A stretch of DNA of 64,000 bases from contig NZ_BMSX01000001.1 of assembly GCF_014649375.1 (NCBI RefSeq), positions 62,001-126,000 on the forward strand, written 5' to 3'. Origin of the DNA: Streptomyces aurantiogriseus (lineage in GTDB: Bacteria; Actinomycetota; Actinomycetes; Streptomycetales; Streptomycetaceae). The notes beneath the pieces are model-generated. The model was not told the origin of the DNA and made no database searches. It saw only the letters and a program-made list of their open reading frames with translations. Positions 43,322-54,743 of this stretch are shown one piece after another; the stretch's first letter is position 1; each line of letters starts with the position of its first letter. The translations under genes and the position numbers were made by a program.

Positions 43322-43969
43322 TCAGCCCCGCTTCGGCCCCGTGATCGCCTCACCGATCACGAAACCCTTGGCGGGGCCTTCGGGGACGGTGACATCGGTG
43401 CCGTAGGGGACACGGTGGATGTCCTCCCAGTCGGCCTTGTCGGGACGAGGCCCGGTGAAGAGAGTGACAGCACGCTGCCCGTCGTAGTCGTCGATGAGGA
43501 CGTACACGGAGATCCCGGCGCGGGCGTACTCGCGGCGCTTGCGGATGCGGTCGCGGTCCTGGTTGCTCTTGCCGGGGGAGACGACCTCGACGACCATCGA
43601 GACTGCGGAAGCCTTGATCCCGAGGCCGTCCTCATCTTCGATCAGCTCGGCTTCCCGAGGTGCGACGAGCCCGTCCGGAATCCACGCCCTACGCGCGTGG
43701 AGTACGTTCGTGTCGTTCCAAGCGCCGTACTCGCCGTCCTTCAGAAAGATCGCCAGGGCATCCCGGAGGCGGTTGACGACTTGGGCATGTGCAAAGCGGC
43801 CGGTAGGCGACACCTCGATGGCTCCCTCAATGATCTCAGCGCGGTAGCCCTCGGGGAGTTCCATGGCCTTCCATACCTGCCACAAGCCCTCGTCCGGGTC
43901 GGATGCGTTCAGGAATTCAGCGTCGGCCTCAGACATGATCTCGGGCCTCTCATGTGCGAGAGCGGTCAA
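43322..43969 (-). CDS. Uma2 family (DUF820) endonuclease-fold protein
   Basis: The 215-residue protein has the PD-(D/E)XK-type fold of the Uma2 family: WKAMELPEGYRAEIIEGAIEV at the start, the acidic WIPDGLVAP strand and the VSMVVEVVSPGKSNQDRDR core, where the catalytic Asp, Glu and Lys are expected. Streptomyces carries many such genes and their role is unknown. I chose the TTG start at 43969 because GAGGAGG lies eight bases upstream; a longer ATG frame to 44014 begins in the non-conserved region. It lies next to a broken anti-sigma kinase gene, a common neighbourhood. Confidence 0.75.
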   Translation of the reverse strand: MTALAHERPEIMSEADAEFLNASDPDEGLWQVWKAMELPEGYRAEIIEGAIEVSPTGRFAHAQVVNRLRDALAIFLKDGEYGAWNDTNVLHARRAWIPDGLVAPREAELIEDEDGLGIKASAVSMVVEVVSPGKSNQDRDRIRKRREYARAGISVYVLIDDYDGQRAVTLFTGPRPDKADWEDIHRVPYGTDVTVPEGPAKGFVIGEAITGPKRG

Positions 43970-44070
43970 GGTGGCATCCTCCTCAAGTGTGGGCTGGGTG
44001 TGCTCGGGGCACAAGCAACGCGATCACGGTAGGTACGGGGATGGGGCTGACCAGGGGATACGCCCCCAGT

Positions 44071-44339
44071 TCACCCGTTCGAGCGAGCACGGAACAATCC
44101 ACCGCCCCCGCCCAGCTCGAACCACACACCCTTCGCATACCGCCCCGCTCTCTCGTCGGCGACACCCCACAGATCCGCCATCTCCTCCACAAGCGCGAGC
44201 CCCCTCCCCCAGCAGGCGACGGCCCCGGCTGCCGGGTACGCGACGACGTGCGGTGCGAGGTGACATCGACGGGGGTGAAGAGGCTGTATGCGTGGGTGAG
44301 TTGGGTGGGGCGGTGCGCGGCGGGGCGGGCTGGGTTCAT
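44071..44339 (-). pseudogene. Broken ATP-binding anti-sigma-type protein (HATPase)
   Basis: Two fragments in different frames are visible. From the ATG at 44339 comes MNPARPAAHRPTQLTHAYSL and more, like the start of Streptomyces RsbW-type ATP-binding regulators. In another frame, up to the stop at 44071, comes GRGLALVEEMADLWGVADER, followed by AGRYAKGVWFEL, the conserved C-terminal end of that family. The middle of the domain, including the N-box, is missing, so a deletion plus frame change has inactivated it. The gap 43970-44454 otherwise holds only regulatory sequence. Confidence 0.6.
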
Positions 44340-44454
44340 GCGGGACGGCTCCTTCAGCACGTCAAGGACCTGCCGTACAACCAATCCCGGTCTTGACCGG
44401 TCCATTTCACCGGCGGCCAGTCTTCGCCGTCACCGGAATGGACCGAAGGACCGA

Positions 44455-46527
44455 ATGAACCGAGCCCGACGCACGACCGCCGCCGCAGCGACCACGGTCG
44501 TGCTCGCCACCACCGGCGGTCTGCTCGCCGTGACCGCCGCGCCCGCCTCCGCGGCCGTCACCTGCACCGCGCCCGTCTTCAAGCGGCAGCTCTTCGCGAA
44601 CACCACCTTCTCGGGTACGCCGAAGAAGACCGACTGCGACGCCGCAATCAGTGAGAACTGGGGCACGAGCGCCCCGGCCTCCGGCCTGCCCGCCAACAAC
44701 TTCGGCGTCCGCTGGACCGTGACCCGTGACTTCGGCTCCGGCGGCCCCTTCGCCCTCTCCGCTTCCGGGCTGGACGGCATCCGGGTCTACCTCGACGGCG
44801 TCCGCAAGATCGACCTGTGGAAGAACACCTCCACGACCGTCTCCAGGACCGTCAACGTCACCGTCCCGTCCGGCAAGCACACCCTCCGCGTCGACTACGC
44901 CAACTGGACCGGCAGCGCCAAGGTCAATTTCGGCTACGCCCCGCGCACCTCCGCCACCGTCGACAAGGTCAAGCCCCTCACCCCGACGGGCACTTCGGTC
45001 GCGTACGACACGGCGACGGGCAAGGCCAGGCTCAGCTGGGCGAAGAACAAGGAGATGGACCTCGCGGGCTACCGCGTCTACCGGCGTCTCAAGGGCAGCT
45101 CCTTCGGCAGCACGCCGCTGGCGACGACCACCTCCACGTCGTACACCGACGCCCTCCTCCCGAAGGGGGGCGGCGAGACCTTCTACTACGAGGTCCGCGC
45201 CTACGACAAGGCGGGCAACGCGTCCAGCGGTACCGCCGACCTGGGCATCACCACGGTGGACCTGATGGCGCCGACCGTCCGTGATCTGACCGTCCTCGGC
45301 GAGAGCTCCCTGGAGGGGGTGTCCCTCTGGTGGATGTCCGACGAGGGGGCACTGAAGACTCAGCTGCTGAGGTCCAGCAAGCCCGGCGGGCCGTTCACGG
45401 TGGCCGAGAGCCATCTGGGCAACTCGGCGACCGATGACACCGCCCCGTACGGGGAGACCTCCTACTACAAGGTCGCGGCGACCGACGCGGCGGGCAACAC
45501 CGGGTACTCGTCGGTGGTGTCGTTCGCCCGGCCGCTCGCCGTGCCCTACTTCAACGGCGCGAGGAACCGGCCGGAGGACGGTGGCGGCGTCGACCTGTCC
45601 TGGCAGATGTCGCCCTACGCGCCGACCGAGTTCCGGGTCCACCGCGAGGAGCGCCGCTTCGACAACGCGACCGGCACGTTCGCCACCGTCGACTCCCGGG
45701 TGGTGCCCTGCACCCCGAAGCTCACCGACACCGCCTACGGCACCCGCCACACCTACGCCTGCACCGACACCACGGTCGTGCCGAGCCCTCACGACGGGTT
45801 CTACGTGTACTGGGTGACCAGCGTCGACGCGCTCGGGCGGGAGTCGGGGCCGTCCCAGGTGAACCTGCACTCCTACCGTGACGCCACCGCCCCGCCGGCC
45901 GTCACCGGGTTCACGGCCACCGCCACCGAGTACGGCACGGTCCTGGACTGGGAGGACAGCCCGGCCGCCGACCTGGACCACTACAACGTCTTCCGGCTCA
46001 GCACGGCGAACGACGGCACCGAGACCACGCACGTGGGCCGGGTCGAGGCGGGAAGCAGCCGGCTCGTCGATGCGGAGAACCTCCAGGACGGCGAGACCCA
46101 CACGTACTTCGTGGACGCGGTGGACACGTCGGGCAACTCCCTTCACACGACGGCCGGTGACCCCTACGAGGTGGCGCACACCACCGTCACCGAGTACGAC
46201 CTGCGGCCCACCGTGGAGACCCCCGCGGACTGGCTGGTCAGCGTGAGCGCCCAGGTCGCCGACGGTGCGACCGCGGTCGATCTCAGCTGGGAACTGTCCA
46301 GCGCGTACCACGGGACGGACATCACCGGATACCGGGTGTACCGGTGGAACCCGGCCACCGCCGCGTACGAGCCACTGACCGCCGACCCGGTCACCGGCAC
46401 GTCGTACACCGACACCACGGCCGCCCCCGGCACCACGCACTTCTACTGGGTGACCGCCCTCCACGCCGACGGCACCGAATCCGCCCCCGGCGACGCCTGG
46501 GCGGCCCTGGCCCCGCAGGCCGAGTAG
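44455..46527 (+). CDS. Secreted PA14-like / FnIII repeat protein C
   Basis: The 690-residue paralogue starts at the ATG at 44455, four bases after AAGGA. The signal peptide ends APASAAVT. The PA14-like module (about 35-165) has the same FANTTFSGTPKKTDCDAAIS, DGIRVYLDGVRKIDLWKN and NWTGSAKVNFGYAPRTS blocks. About five FnIII-type repeats follow, two with Cys pairs, and the last (YRVYRWNPATAAYEPL) resembles the last repeat of protein B. No enzyme motifs are seen. It is separated from A and B by the LAxTG, Uma2 and pseudogene block. Confidence 0.85.
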   Translation: MNRARRTTAAAATTVVLATTGGLLAVTAAPASAAVTCTAPVFKRQLFANTTFSGTPKKTDCDAAISENWGTSAPASGLPANNFGVRWTVTRDFGSGGPFALSASGLDGIRVYLDGVRKIDLWKNTSTTVSRTVNVTVPSGKHTLRVDYANWTGSAKVNFGYAPRTSATVDKVKPLTPTGTSVAYDTATGKARLSWAKNKEMDLAGYRVYRRLKGSSFGSTPLATTTSTSYTDALLPKGGGETFYYEVRAYDKAGNASSGTADLGITTVDLMAPTVRDLTVLGESSLEGVSLWWMSDEGALKTQLLRSSKPGGPFTVAESHLGNSATDDTAPYGETSYYKVAATDAAGNTGYSSVVSFARPLAVPYFNGARNRPEDGGGVDLSWQMSPYAPTEFRVHREERRFDNATGTFATVDSRVVPCTPKLTDTAYGTRHTYACTDTTVVPSPHDGFYVYWVTSVDALGRESGPSQVNLHSYRDATAPPAVTGFTATATEYGTVLDWEDSPAADLDHYNVFRLSTANDGTETTHVGRVEAGSSRLVDAENLQDGETHTYFVDAVDTSGNSLHTTAGDPYEVAHTTVTEYDLRPTVETPADWLVSVSAQVADGATAVDLSWELSSAYHGTDITGYRVYRWNPATAAYEPLTADPVTGTSYTDTTAAPGTTHFYWVTALHADGTESAPGDAWAALAPQAE

Positions 46528-46543
46528 GGTCCAACGGACAGCG

Positions 46544-46575
46544 AAGGGGCCCGGAGAATCATCTCCGGGCCCCTT
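46544..46575. terminator. Bidirectional terminator between PA14/FnIII protein C and hspR
   Basis: AAGGGGCCCGGAGA and TCTCCGGGCCCCTT form a perfect 14-bp stem with loop ATCA, between two convergent genes. It marks the 3' end of the dnaK operon. Confidence 0.85.
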
Positions 46576-46595
46576 TCCGCACCTGTGTGTGTCCG

Positions 46596-47048
46596 TCAGT
46601 CCGAGGACTGCTGCCGCTTCGGCCGCCACACCACCAGCGCGCTGGTCTGCTGGACCTCCTGGTACGGCACCAGGTCGCGCCGGTAGGAGGCGTGTACGGC
46701 CGCCTCGCGCTGCTGCATCGCCGCCGCCGCGCCTTCCAGGGCGTCCTGGAGCTCGGCCACCCGGGACTGCAGCGCCGCGACCTGGTTCTCCAGTTCGATG
46801 ATGCGCTTGATCCCGGCCAGGTTGATGCCCTCGTCCTGGGACAACTGCTGGACGGTGCGCAGCAGTTCGATGTCCCGGGCCGAGTAGCGGCGGCCCCGGC
46901 CGGCCGTGCGGTCCGGAGACACCAGGCCCAGGCGGTCGTACTGGCGCAGCGTCTGCGGGTGCAGGCCGGAGAGCTGGGCCGCCACCGAGATGACGTAGAC
47001 CGGGGTCTCCTCGGTCAGTTCATACGGGTTGCGTCGACGGCCGTCCAT
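46596..47048 (-). CDS. hspR: Heat-shock repressor HspR (MerR family)
   Basis: The 150-residue repressor has an N-terminal MerR-type winged HTH (VYVISVAAQLSGLHPQTLRQ, then GRGRRYSARDIELLRTVQ) and a coiled coil (IIELENQVAALQSRVAELQ). It binds HAIR sites and, as known for Streptomyces, uses DnaK as corepressor. I placed the start at the ATG at 47048. It is the last gene of the dnaK operon, four bases after dnaJ. Its targets in this window are the HAIR sites before dnaK and clpB. Confidence 0.95.
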   Translation of the reverse strand: MDGRRRNPYELTEETPVYVISVAAQLSGLHPQTLRQYDRLGLVSPDRTAGRGRRYSARDIELLRTVQQLSQDEGINLAGIKRIIELENQVAALQSRVAELQDALEGAAAAMQQREAAVHASYRRDLVPYQEVQQTSALVVWRPKRQQSSD

Positions 47049-47052
47049 CTGA

Positions 47053-48231
47053 TCAAGCTCCCTTCGCGGCCTGGAACAGCTCCGCCCGCGGGTCCTCGCC
47101 CGCGGTCGCCTCGCGATACGCCTCCAGTGCGTCACGAGCCTTCCCCGTCAGGTCCTTCGGGACACTCACCTCGACGGTGACCAACAGGTCGCCGCGGGTG
47201 CCGTCCTTGCGGACCGCGCCCTTGCCCCGCGCGCGCATGGTGCGCCCGTTGGGGGTGCCGGGTGGCAGCTTCAGCGTGAGCGCCGGGCCGCCGAGGGTGG
47301 GGACGCGGACCTCGCCGCCGAGGGCCGCCTCCGCGAAGGTCACCGGCACCGTCACCGTGAGGTTGTCGTCCTTGCGGCCGAAGACCGGGTGCGGGTCGAC
47401 GTGGACGACGACGTACAGGTCGCCGGCCGGGCCACCGCGCTCGCCGGGGGCGCCCTTGCCGCGCAGCCGGATGCGCTGCCCGTCGGTGACGCCCGCGGGG
47501 ATGCGGACCTGCATCGTGCGGGACGACTTGGCCCGGCCGCTGCCCTTGCACTCCAGGCAGGGATGCTCGGCCATCAGGCCGCGGCCCTTGCAGTCCGGGC
47601 AGGGGTCGGTGAGGGAGAACCCTCCGCCGGATCCCCTCGCCACCTGGCCGGTGCCGACACAGGTCGGGCACACGCGCGGTGTGCCGTTCTTGTCGCCGGT
47701 GCCGGAGCAGGCCTTGCACGGGGACTGCGAGGACATGCGCAGCGGAACCGTCGCGCCCTCGATGGCCTCCGTGAAGCTCAGCGTGACCTCGGACTCGATG
47801 TCCTGGCCGCGCCGCGGCTGGGTGCGGGCGCCCGTCGTCGTGCCGCCGCGGTTGAACAGTCCCCCGAAGACGTCACCGAGCCCGCCGCCGAAGCCGCCGG
47901 CGCCCCCGCCCTGGGCGCCGCCTCCGAAGAGGTCGCCCAGGTCGAAGTTGAAGGAGCCGCCGCCCGCGCCCGGCCCCGGGCGGAAGCCGCCGTTGCCGAA
48001 GAGGGCACGTGCCTCGTCGTACTCCTTGCGCTTCTTGGGGTCGCCGAGGACGTCGTTCGCCTCGGAGATCTCCTTGAAGCGCTCCTCGGCCTTGGCGTTG
48101 CCCTTGTTGGCGTCCGGGTGGTACTCGCGGGCGAGCTTCCGGTACGCCTTCTTGATCTCGGCCTCGGTGGCGTCCTTGGGGACGCCGAGGACCTTGTAGT
48201 AGTCCTTCTCGATGAAGTCCTTGGTGCTCAT
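47053..48231 (-). CDS. dnaJ: Chaperone DnaJ (Hsp40)
   Basis: The 392-residue co-chaperone has a J domain with HPD at residues 38-40, then a Gly/Phe-rich stretch (about 75-135). Four zinc-finger repeats follow: [24 protein letters not shown] and CLECKGSG. The C-terminal substrate-binding domain completes it. It stimulates DnaK ATPase activity and delivers clients. It is full length; Streptomyces usually has a second dnaJ elsewhere. It follows grpE by 33 bases in the operon. Confidence 0.96.
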   Translation of the reverse strand: MSTKDFIEKDYYKVLGVPKDATEAEIKKAYRKLAREYHPDANKGNAKAEERFKEISEANDVLGDPKKRKEYDEARALFGNGGFRPGPGAGGGSFNFDLGDLFGGGAQGGGAGGFGGGLGDVFGGLFNRGGTTTGARTQPRRGQDIESEVTLSFTEAIEGATVPLRMSSQSPCKACSGTGDKNGTPRVCPTCVGTGQVARGSGGGFSLTDPCPDCKGRGLMAEHPCLECKGSGRAKSSRTMQVRIPAGVTDGQRIRLRGKGAPGERGGPAGDLYVVVHVDPHPVFGRKDDNLTVTVPVTFAEAALGGEVRVPTLGGPALTLKLPPGTPNGRTMRARGKGAVRKDGTRGDLLVTVEVSVPKDLTGKARDALEAYREATAGEDPRAELFQAAKGA

Positions 48232-48264
48232 CCTCGACGTCCCTCCTCTCTCATCGATTCAAGC

Positions 48265-50803
<2,539 letters not shown>

Positions 50804-50834
50804 TGTGCACGAGGCTCGCCACTGGGTCAACGGA

Positions 50835-50855
50835 CCTGAGTCGGGCGGACTCAAC
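50835..50855. promoter_or_regulatory. HAIR operator 2 of the dnaK operon
   Basis: CCTGAGT, seven bases, ACTCAAC is a two-mismatch HAIR, 73 bp upstream of dnaK. It ends two bases before the stop codon of the MraY-like gene, so the operon promoter lies at that gene's 3' end. Confidence 0.85.
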
Positions 50856-50857
50856 TC

Positions 50858-51988
50858 TTATCCGTTCCTTACACGCAAGGGCCCGCTGACCTGCGAGGAA
50901 GACAGACGGCGTGGTGCCCGCAAGGGTGATTCCACCGACCGCCGAGGGGGTTGCACCGAGGACACAGGTTGACGTCGGGAACGGGCACGCGCGCGTACGG
51001 CGCCCTCACCCGGACGCCCGTACACCGGCACCCGCCACAGCCCGAGGACGACGACCGGAACGCCGCCCGCCACCCACAGCACCGCCTGCGCGCTCAGCCA
51101 CCCGAGGTGCACCAGTGTCCCGACGAGTACCCCCGCGAAGGCCGCGACACCGATGAGGACGGTCACCCCCTGCGGGGTGAGCCCGAGCCGCCGCAGCCGG
51201 TGGGCGAGATGGTCGGGGGCGCGGCGCAGCAGCGGGCGTCCGGCGGTGCGCCGGGCCAGCAGCACGAGGAGGGCGTCGACGGCGGCGATCGCGGTGAGCG
51301 CGAGCAGCACGCCCGCGCCGGTCACCGCGTCGTGCCCCGCGCGCGCGGTGACGGCCGCCGCGGCGAGCAGGAAGCCGGCGAACAGCGCACCGCAGCCGCC
51401 GAGCGCCACGCGCGCGGGAGGCCAGTTGTGCATGAGGAACCCGGTCAGCGCGGCGGCGAGCACACTCAGCAGCACCGCGAGCCCGTCCATCACCTCGGCC
51501 GCCGCGCACGCCCCCACCCCGAAGGCGGTGACGACCCCGACGGTGCCGGCCACCCCGTCGGCGTGATCCAGCGCCCGGAAGGCGAGCGCCACACAGGTGA
51601 CCCACCCGACGGCGACGACCCCCGCGACGACACCGGTGTCGCCGTACGGCACGACGAAGGCCGCCGCGACGGCCGTACCGACCACCAGGAACCGTGTCTT
51701 CAGCCGCCACGCGTCGGCGACCAGCCCGAGCGCGGCGACTCCGCCGCCCGCGGCGAGCAGCACCCCCACCCCCTCCCCGAGCGGGGCGAACCCCGTCCAG
51801 TCCCCGGCGCCCGCGACAAGACAGGTGGCGAGCACGACGGCCGCTCCGCCGGACAGCGGCACCCGCCGCTGCCGCTGCCGCCGGTCGACCAGCCCGAGGC
51901 GCAGGGCGGGCGCGCGCAGCAGTGCGGCGAGGACGGCGGTGAGGAGCAGGGCGGTGGTGGCGGCGGCGATCCCGTAGAGCACGAACAT
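50858..51988 (-). CDS. MraY/WecA-like glycosyl-1-phosphate transferase
   Basis: The 376-residue membrane protein has about ten helices. It has LRLGLVDRRQRQRRVPLSGG, the cytoplasmic loop typical of polyprenyl-phosphate N-acetylhexosamine-1-phosphate transferases. The metal-binding motif reads RALDHADGVAG and a HRR-type loop reads RRAPDHLAHRLRRLG. The His in DHADG replaces the Asn or Gly more often seen there. It may start cell-wall glycopolymer synthesis, but the substrate is unknown. The last 60 residues are basic and poorly conserved. It lies directly upstream of dnaK. Confidence 0.75.
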   Translation of the reverse strand: MFVLYGIAAATTALLLTAVLAALLRAPALRLGLVDRRQRQRRVPLSGGAAVVLATCLVAGAGDWTGFAPLGEGVGVLLAAGGGVAALGLVADAWRLKTRFLVVGTAVAAAFVVPYGDTGVVAGVVAVGWVTCVALAFRALDHADGVAGTVGVVTAFGVGACAAAEVMDGLAVLLSVLAAALTGFLMHNWPPARVALGGCGALFAGFLLAAAAVTARAGHDAVTGAGVLLALTAIAAVDALLVLLARRTAGRPLLRRAPDHLAHRLRRLGLTPQGVTVLIGVAAFAGVLVGTLVHLGWLSAQAVLWVAGGVPVVVLGLWRVPVYGRPGEGAVRARARSRRQPVSSVQPPRRSVESPLRAPRRLSSSQVSGPLRVRNG

Positions 51989-52003
51989 AAATTAGCGGTG
52001 AAT

Positions 52004-52018
52004 GTACCAATTTGGTAC
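52004..52018. promoter_or_regulatory. Perfect palindrome GTACCAATTTGGTAC
   Basis: Seven-base arms with one central base form a perfect AT-rich palindrome. It lies 16 bp upstream of the MraY-like gene start, in the promoter or 5' leader, and resembles a repressor site. Confidence 0.45.
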
Positions 52019-52156
52019 GAATAACACGGTCGGATTGCACGGTTTCCGGAGCGGCCCCCACCTGCGCTCCTGAGGCAACCCTCAGCGATCCAGATCACCC
52101 CGCACCCGGCTACAGTGCGACGGAAGATAGGGGTAGTCTCAAACGGACTGCATAAG

Positions 52157-52170
52157 TTACCGCTTAGTAA
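52157..52170. promoter_or_regulatory. TTAC-N6-GTAA inverted repeat before the Fe-S oxidoreductase gene
   Basis: TTACCGCTTAGTAA lies 76 bp upstream of the oxidoreductase start, in an AT-rich patch with CATAAGTT. TTAC-type inverted repeats are typical of TetR-family sites; the regulator is unknown. Confidence 0.35.
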
Positions 52171-52245
52171 TTTCGGGGAACCCGTCGTGGAGTACGACGA
52201 GCCCCGACGAAACCCCGAAGACCCTCGCAGGCCCGAGGAGCCCCC

Positions 52246-54537
52246 ATGCAACTCGCCGCGATCATCGTGTCGCTGGCCCTGACCGTGGTCGGCGTCGCCC
52301 TGCTCGCCCGCGCCATCGGCCAGTTCGTCCGGTACTTCAAGCTGGGCCAGCCGGTTCCGGCGGGCACCCGGACCGACAACCCCTACCAGCGCAGCGTGAC
52401 GCTCGTACGCGAGTTCCTCGGCCACACGCGCATGAACCGATGGGGCATCGTCGGTATCGCCCACTGGTTCGTGGCCATCGGCTTCCTGACGCTGCCGCCG
52501 ACGATCATCACCGCGTACGGCCAGCTCTTCCAGGCCGACTGGACGCTGCCGGTCATCGGCGGCTTCCTGCCGTACGAGCTGTACATCGAGTTCATCGCCG
52601 CGATGACCACCCTCGGCATCGTCACGCTGATGGTCATCCGCCTGCTGAACCTGCCCTCGCGCCCCGGCCGCAAGTCCCGCTTCGCCGGCTCGAAGATGGG
52701 CCAGGCGTACTTCGTCGAGTACGTCATCTTCACCATCGGCCTGGCCATCTACGTCCTGCGCGGCCTCGAGGGCGCGCTGCACCACGTGGAGCACTACGAG
52801 GCCGCGTACTTCGCGTCGTACCCGCTGATCCTGGCCTTCAAGGGCCTGAGCGTGACCGCGCTGCAGAACCTGGTCTACGTCTTCGCGATGATCAAGCTGG
52901 GCACGACCATGATCTGGATGATCACGGTCAGCCTGAACACCAACATGGGTGTCGCCTGGCACCGCTTCCTGGCCTTCCCGAACATCTGGTTCAAGCGCGA
53001 GGCGACCGGCGGGACGGCCCTCGGCGCGCTCCAGCCGATGACCTCCGGCGGCAAGCCGATCGACTTCACCGACCCCGGTGACGACGACGTCTTCGGCGTC
53101 TCCCAGGTCGAGCAGTTCTCCTGGAAGGGCCTGCTGGACTTCTCCACCTGCACCGAGTGCGGCCGCTGCCAGTCGCAGTGCCCCGCCTGGAACACCGGCA
53201 AGCCGCTCTCTCCCAAGCTGCTGATCATGTCGCTGCGCGACCACGCCCACGCCAAGGCGCCCTACCTGCTGGCCGGCGGCGGCAAGACGATGGAGGGCGA
53301 GGAGAAGGCGTCCGAGGAGCAGCTGAAGGACGTGCCGGCCGCCGCCCTGGCCGAGGCCGAGCGCCCGCTGATCGGCACCGCCGAGGAGAACGGCGTCATC
53401 GACCCGGACGTCCTGTGGTCCTGCACCACCTGCGGCGCCTGCGTCGAGCAGTGCCCCGTGGACATCGAGCACGTCGACCACATCGTCGACATGCGCCGCT
53501 ACCAGGTCATGATCGAGTCCAGCTTCCCCTCCGAGGCGGGCACGATGCTCAAGAACCTGGAGAAGAAGGGCAACCCCTGGGGCCTGGCCAAGAAACAGCG
53601 CCTGGAGTGGACGAAGGAAGTCGACTTCGAGGTGCCGGTCGTCGGCAAGGACATCGAGGACCTGTCCGAGGTCGAGTACCTGTACTGGGTCGGCTGCGCG
53701 GGCGCCCTCGAGGACCGCGCCAAGAAGACCACGAAGGCCTTCGCCGAACTGCTCCACATCGCGGGCGTCAAGTTCGCGATCATGGGCGGCGACGAGAAGT
53801 GCACGGGCGACTCGGCCCGTCGTCTCGGCAACGAGCCCCTGTTCCAGGAGCTCGGCATGGAGAACGTCATGGCCCTGAACATGGCGTTCGGCGAGGAGAT
53901 GGACGACGACGGCAAGGTGACGGAGGAGTCCCGCAAGCCCAAGTCGGCCAAGAAGATCGTCGCCACCTGCCCGCACTGCCTCAACACGATCGGCAACGAG
54001 TACCCGCAGCTCGGCGGCGACTACGAGGTCATCCACCACACCCAGCTGCTCCAGCACCTGGTGGACGAGGGCAAGCTGATCCCGGTCACCCCGGTCGAGG
54101 GCATCATCACGTACCACGACCCCTGCTACCTGGGCCGCCACAACAAGATCTACACGCCTCCGCGCGAGATCATCGCCAACGTCCCGGGCCTCCGGAACGA
54201 GGAGATGCACCGCCACAAGGAGCGCGGCTTCTGCTGCGGCGCCGGTGGTGCGCGCATGTGGATGGAGGAGCGGATCGGCAAGCGCATCAACAACGAGCGC
54301 GTCGACGAGGCCCTGTCGCTGAACCCCGACATCGTCTCGACCGCCTGCCCGTTCTGCCTGGTGATGCTCACGGACTCGGTCAACGGCAAGAAGAACGAGG
54401 GCAAGGCCAAGGAGTCCATCCAGGTCGTCGACGTCGCCCAGCTCCTGCTGGAGTCGGTCAAGACCCCGGTCGAGGACGAGCCCCCGGCCGGAACGTCGGA
54501 GACGGAGAGCGAGCCGGAGCCGCAGCCCGTGAAGTGA
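52246..54537 (+). CDS. Membrane-bound (Fe-S) oxidoreductase of the heterodisulfide-reductase type
   Basis: The 763-residue protein has an N-terminal membrane part (about five helices to residue 235) resembling cytochrome-b-type NarI/HdrE domains. Next come two [4Fe-4S] ferredoxin motifs, CTECGRCQSQCP and CTTCGACVEQCP. Then come two CCG domains with CPHC and GFCCGAGGARMW. Such proteins pass electrons from a soluble donor, probably reduced electron-transfer flavoprotein from beta-oxidation, to quinone. The donor is inference. GAGGAG precedes the ATG at 52246. The acidic tail (EPEPQPVK) is variable. Confidence 0.88.
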   Translation: MQLAAIIVSLALTVVGVALLARAIGQFVRYFKLGQPVPAGTRTDNPYQRSVTLVREFLGHTRMNRWGIVGIAHWFVAIGFLTLPPTIITAYGQLFQADWTLPVIGGFLPYELYIEFIAAMTTLGIVTLMVIRLLNLPSRPGRKSRFAGSKMGQAYFVEYVIFTIGLAIYVLRGLEGALHHVEHYEAAYFASYPLILAFKGLSVTALQNLVYVFAMIKLGTTMIWMITVSLNTNMGVAWHRFLAFPNIWFKREATGGTALGALQPMTSGGKPIDFTDPGDDDVFGVSQVEQFSWKGLLDFSTCTECGRCQSQCPAWNTGKPLSPKLLIMSLRDHAHAKAPYLLAGGGKTMEGEEKASEEQLKDVPAAALAEAERPLIGTAEENGVIDPDVLWSCTTCGACVEQCPVDIEHVDHIVDMRRYQVMIESSFPSEAGTMLKNLEKKGNPWGLAKKQRLEWTKEVDFEVPVVGKDIEDLSEVEYLYWVGCAGALEDRAKKTTKAFAELLHIAGVKFAIMGGDEKCTGDSARRLGNEPLFQELGMENVMALNMAFGEEMDDDGKVTEESRKPKSAKKIVATCPHCLNTIGNEYPQLGGDYEVIHHTQLLQHLVDEGKLIPVTPVEGIITYHDPCYLGRHNKIYTPPREIIANVPGLRNEEMHRHKERGFCCGAGGARMWMEERIGKRINNERVDEALSLNPDIVSTACPFCLVMLTDSVNGKKNEGKAKESIQVVDVAQLLLESVKTPVEDEPPAGTSETESEPEPQPVK

Positions 54538-54581
54538 CCGGAGGTCAGCCGGTGAAGTGACCGGCGCCGGCGGTGACTTGA

Positions 54582-54616
54582 GACGCCCCCCTGTCCCACG
54601 CGGACAGGGGGGCGTC
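54582..54616. terminator. Terminator after the Fe-S oxidoreductase gene
   Basis: GACGCCCCCCTGTCC and GGACAGGGGGGCGTC form a perfect 15-bp stem with a five-base loop, 44 bp past the stop. Confidence 0.85.
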
Positions 54617-54743
54617 GGCGTACGGACGTCCCCCAGGAGTCGTACGGGTCTGCCCTTAAGGGATGTCACAGCTCGGCCGCAAAGCCGTGCGCGAACGCCC
54701 CGGCCCCGCCCGTCACTCTTCGGGACCAGGTACGTTCGATGAC

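Noticed and set aside
51700..54669. A 989-codon minus-strand frame opposite the Fe-S oxidoreductase
   Set aside because: It is the high-GC antisense shadow of a gene with clear ferredoxin and CCG motifs on the other strand.
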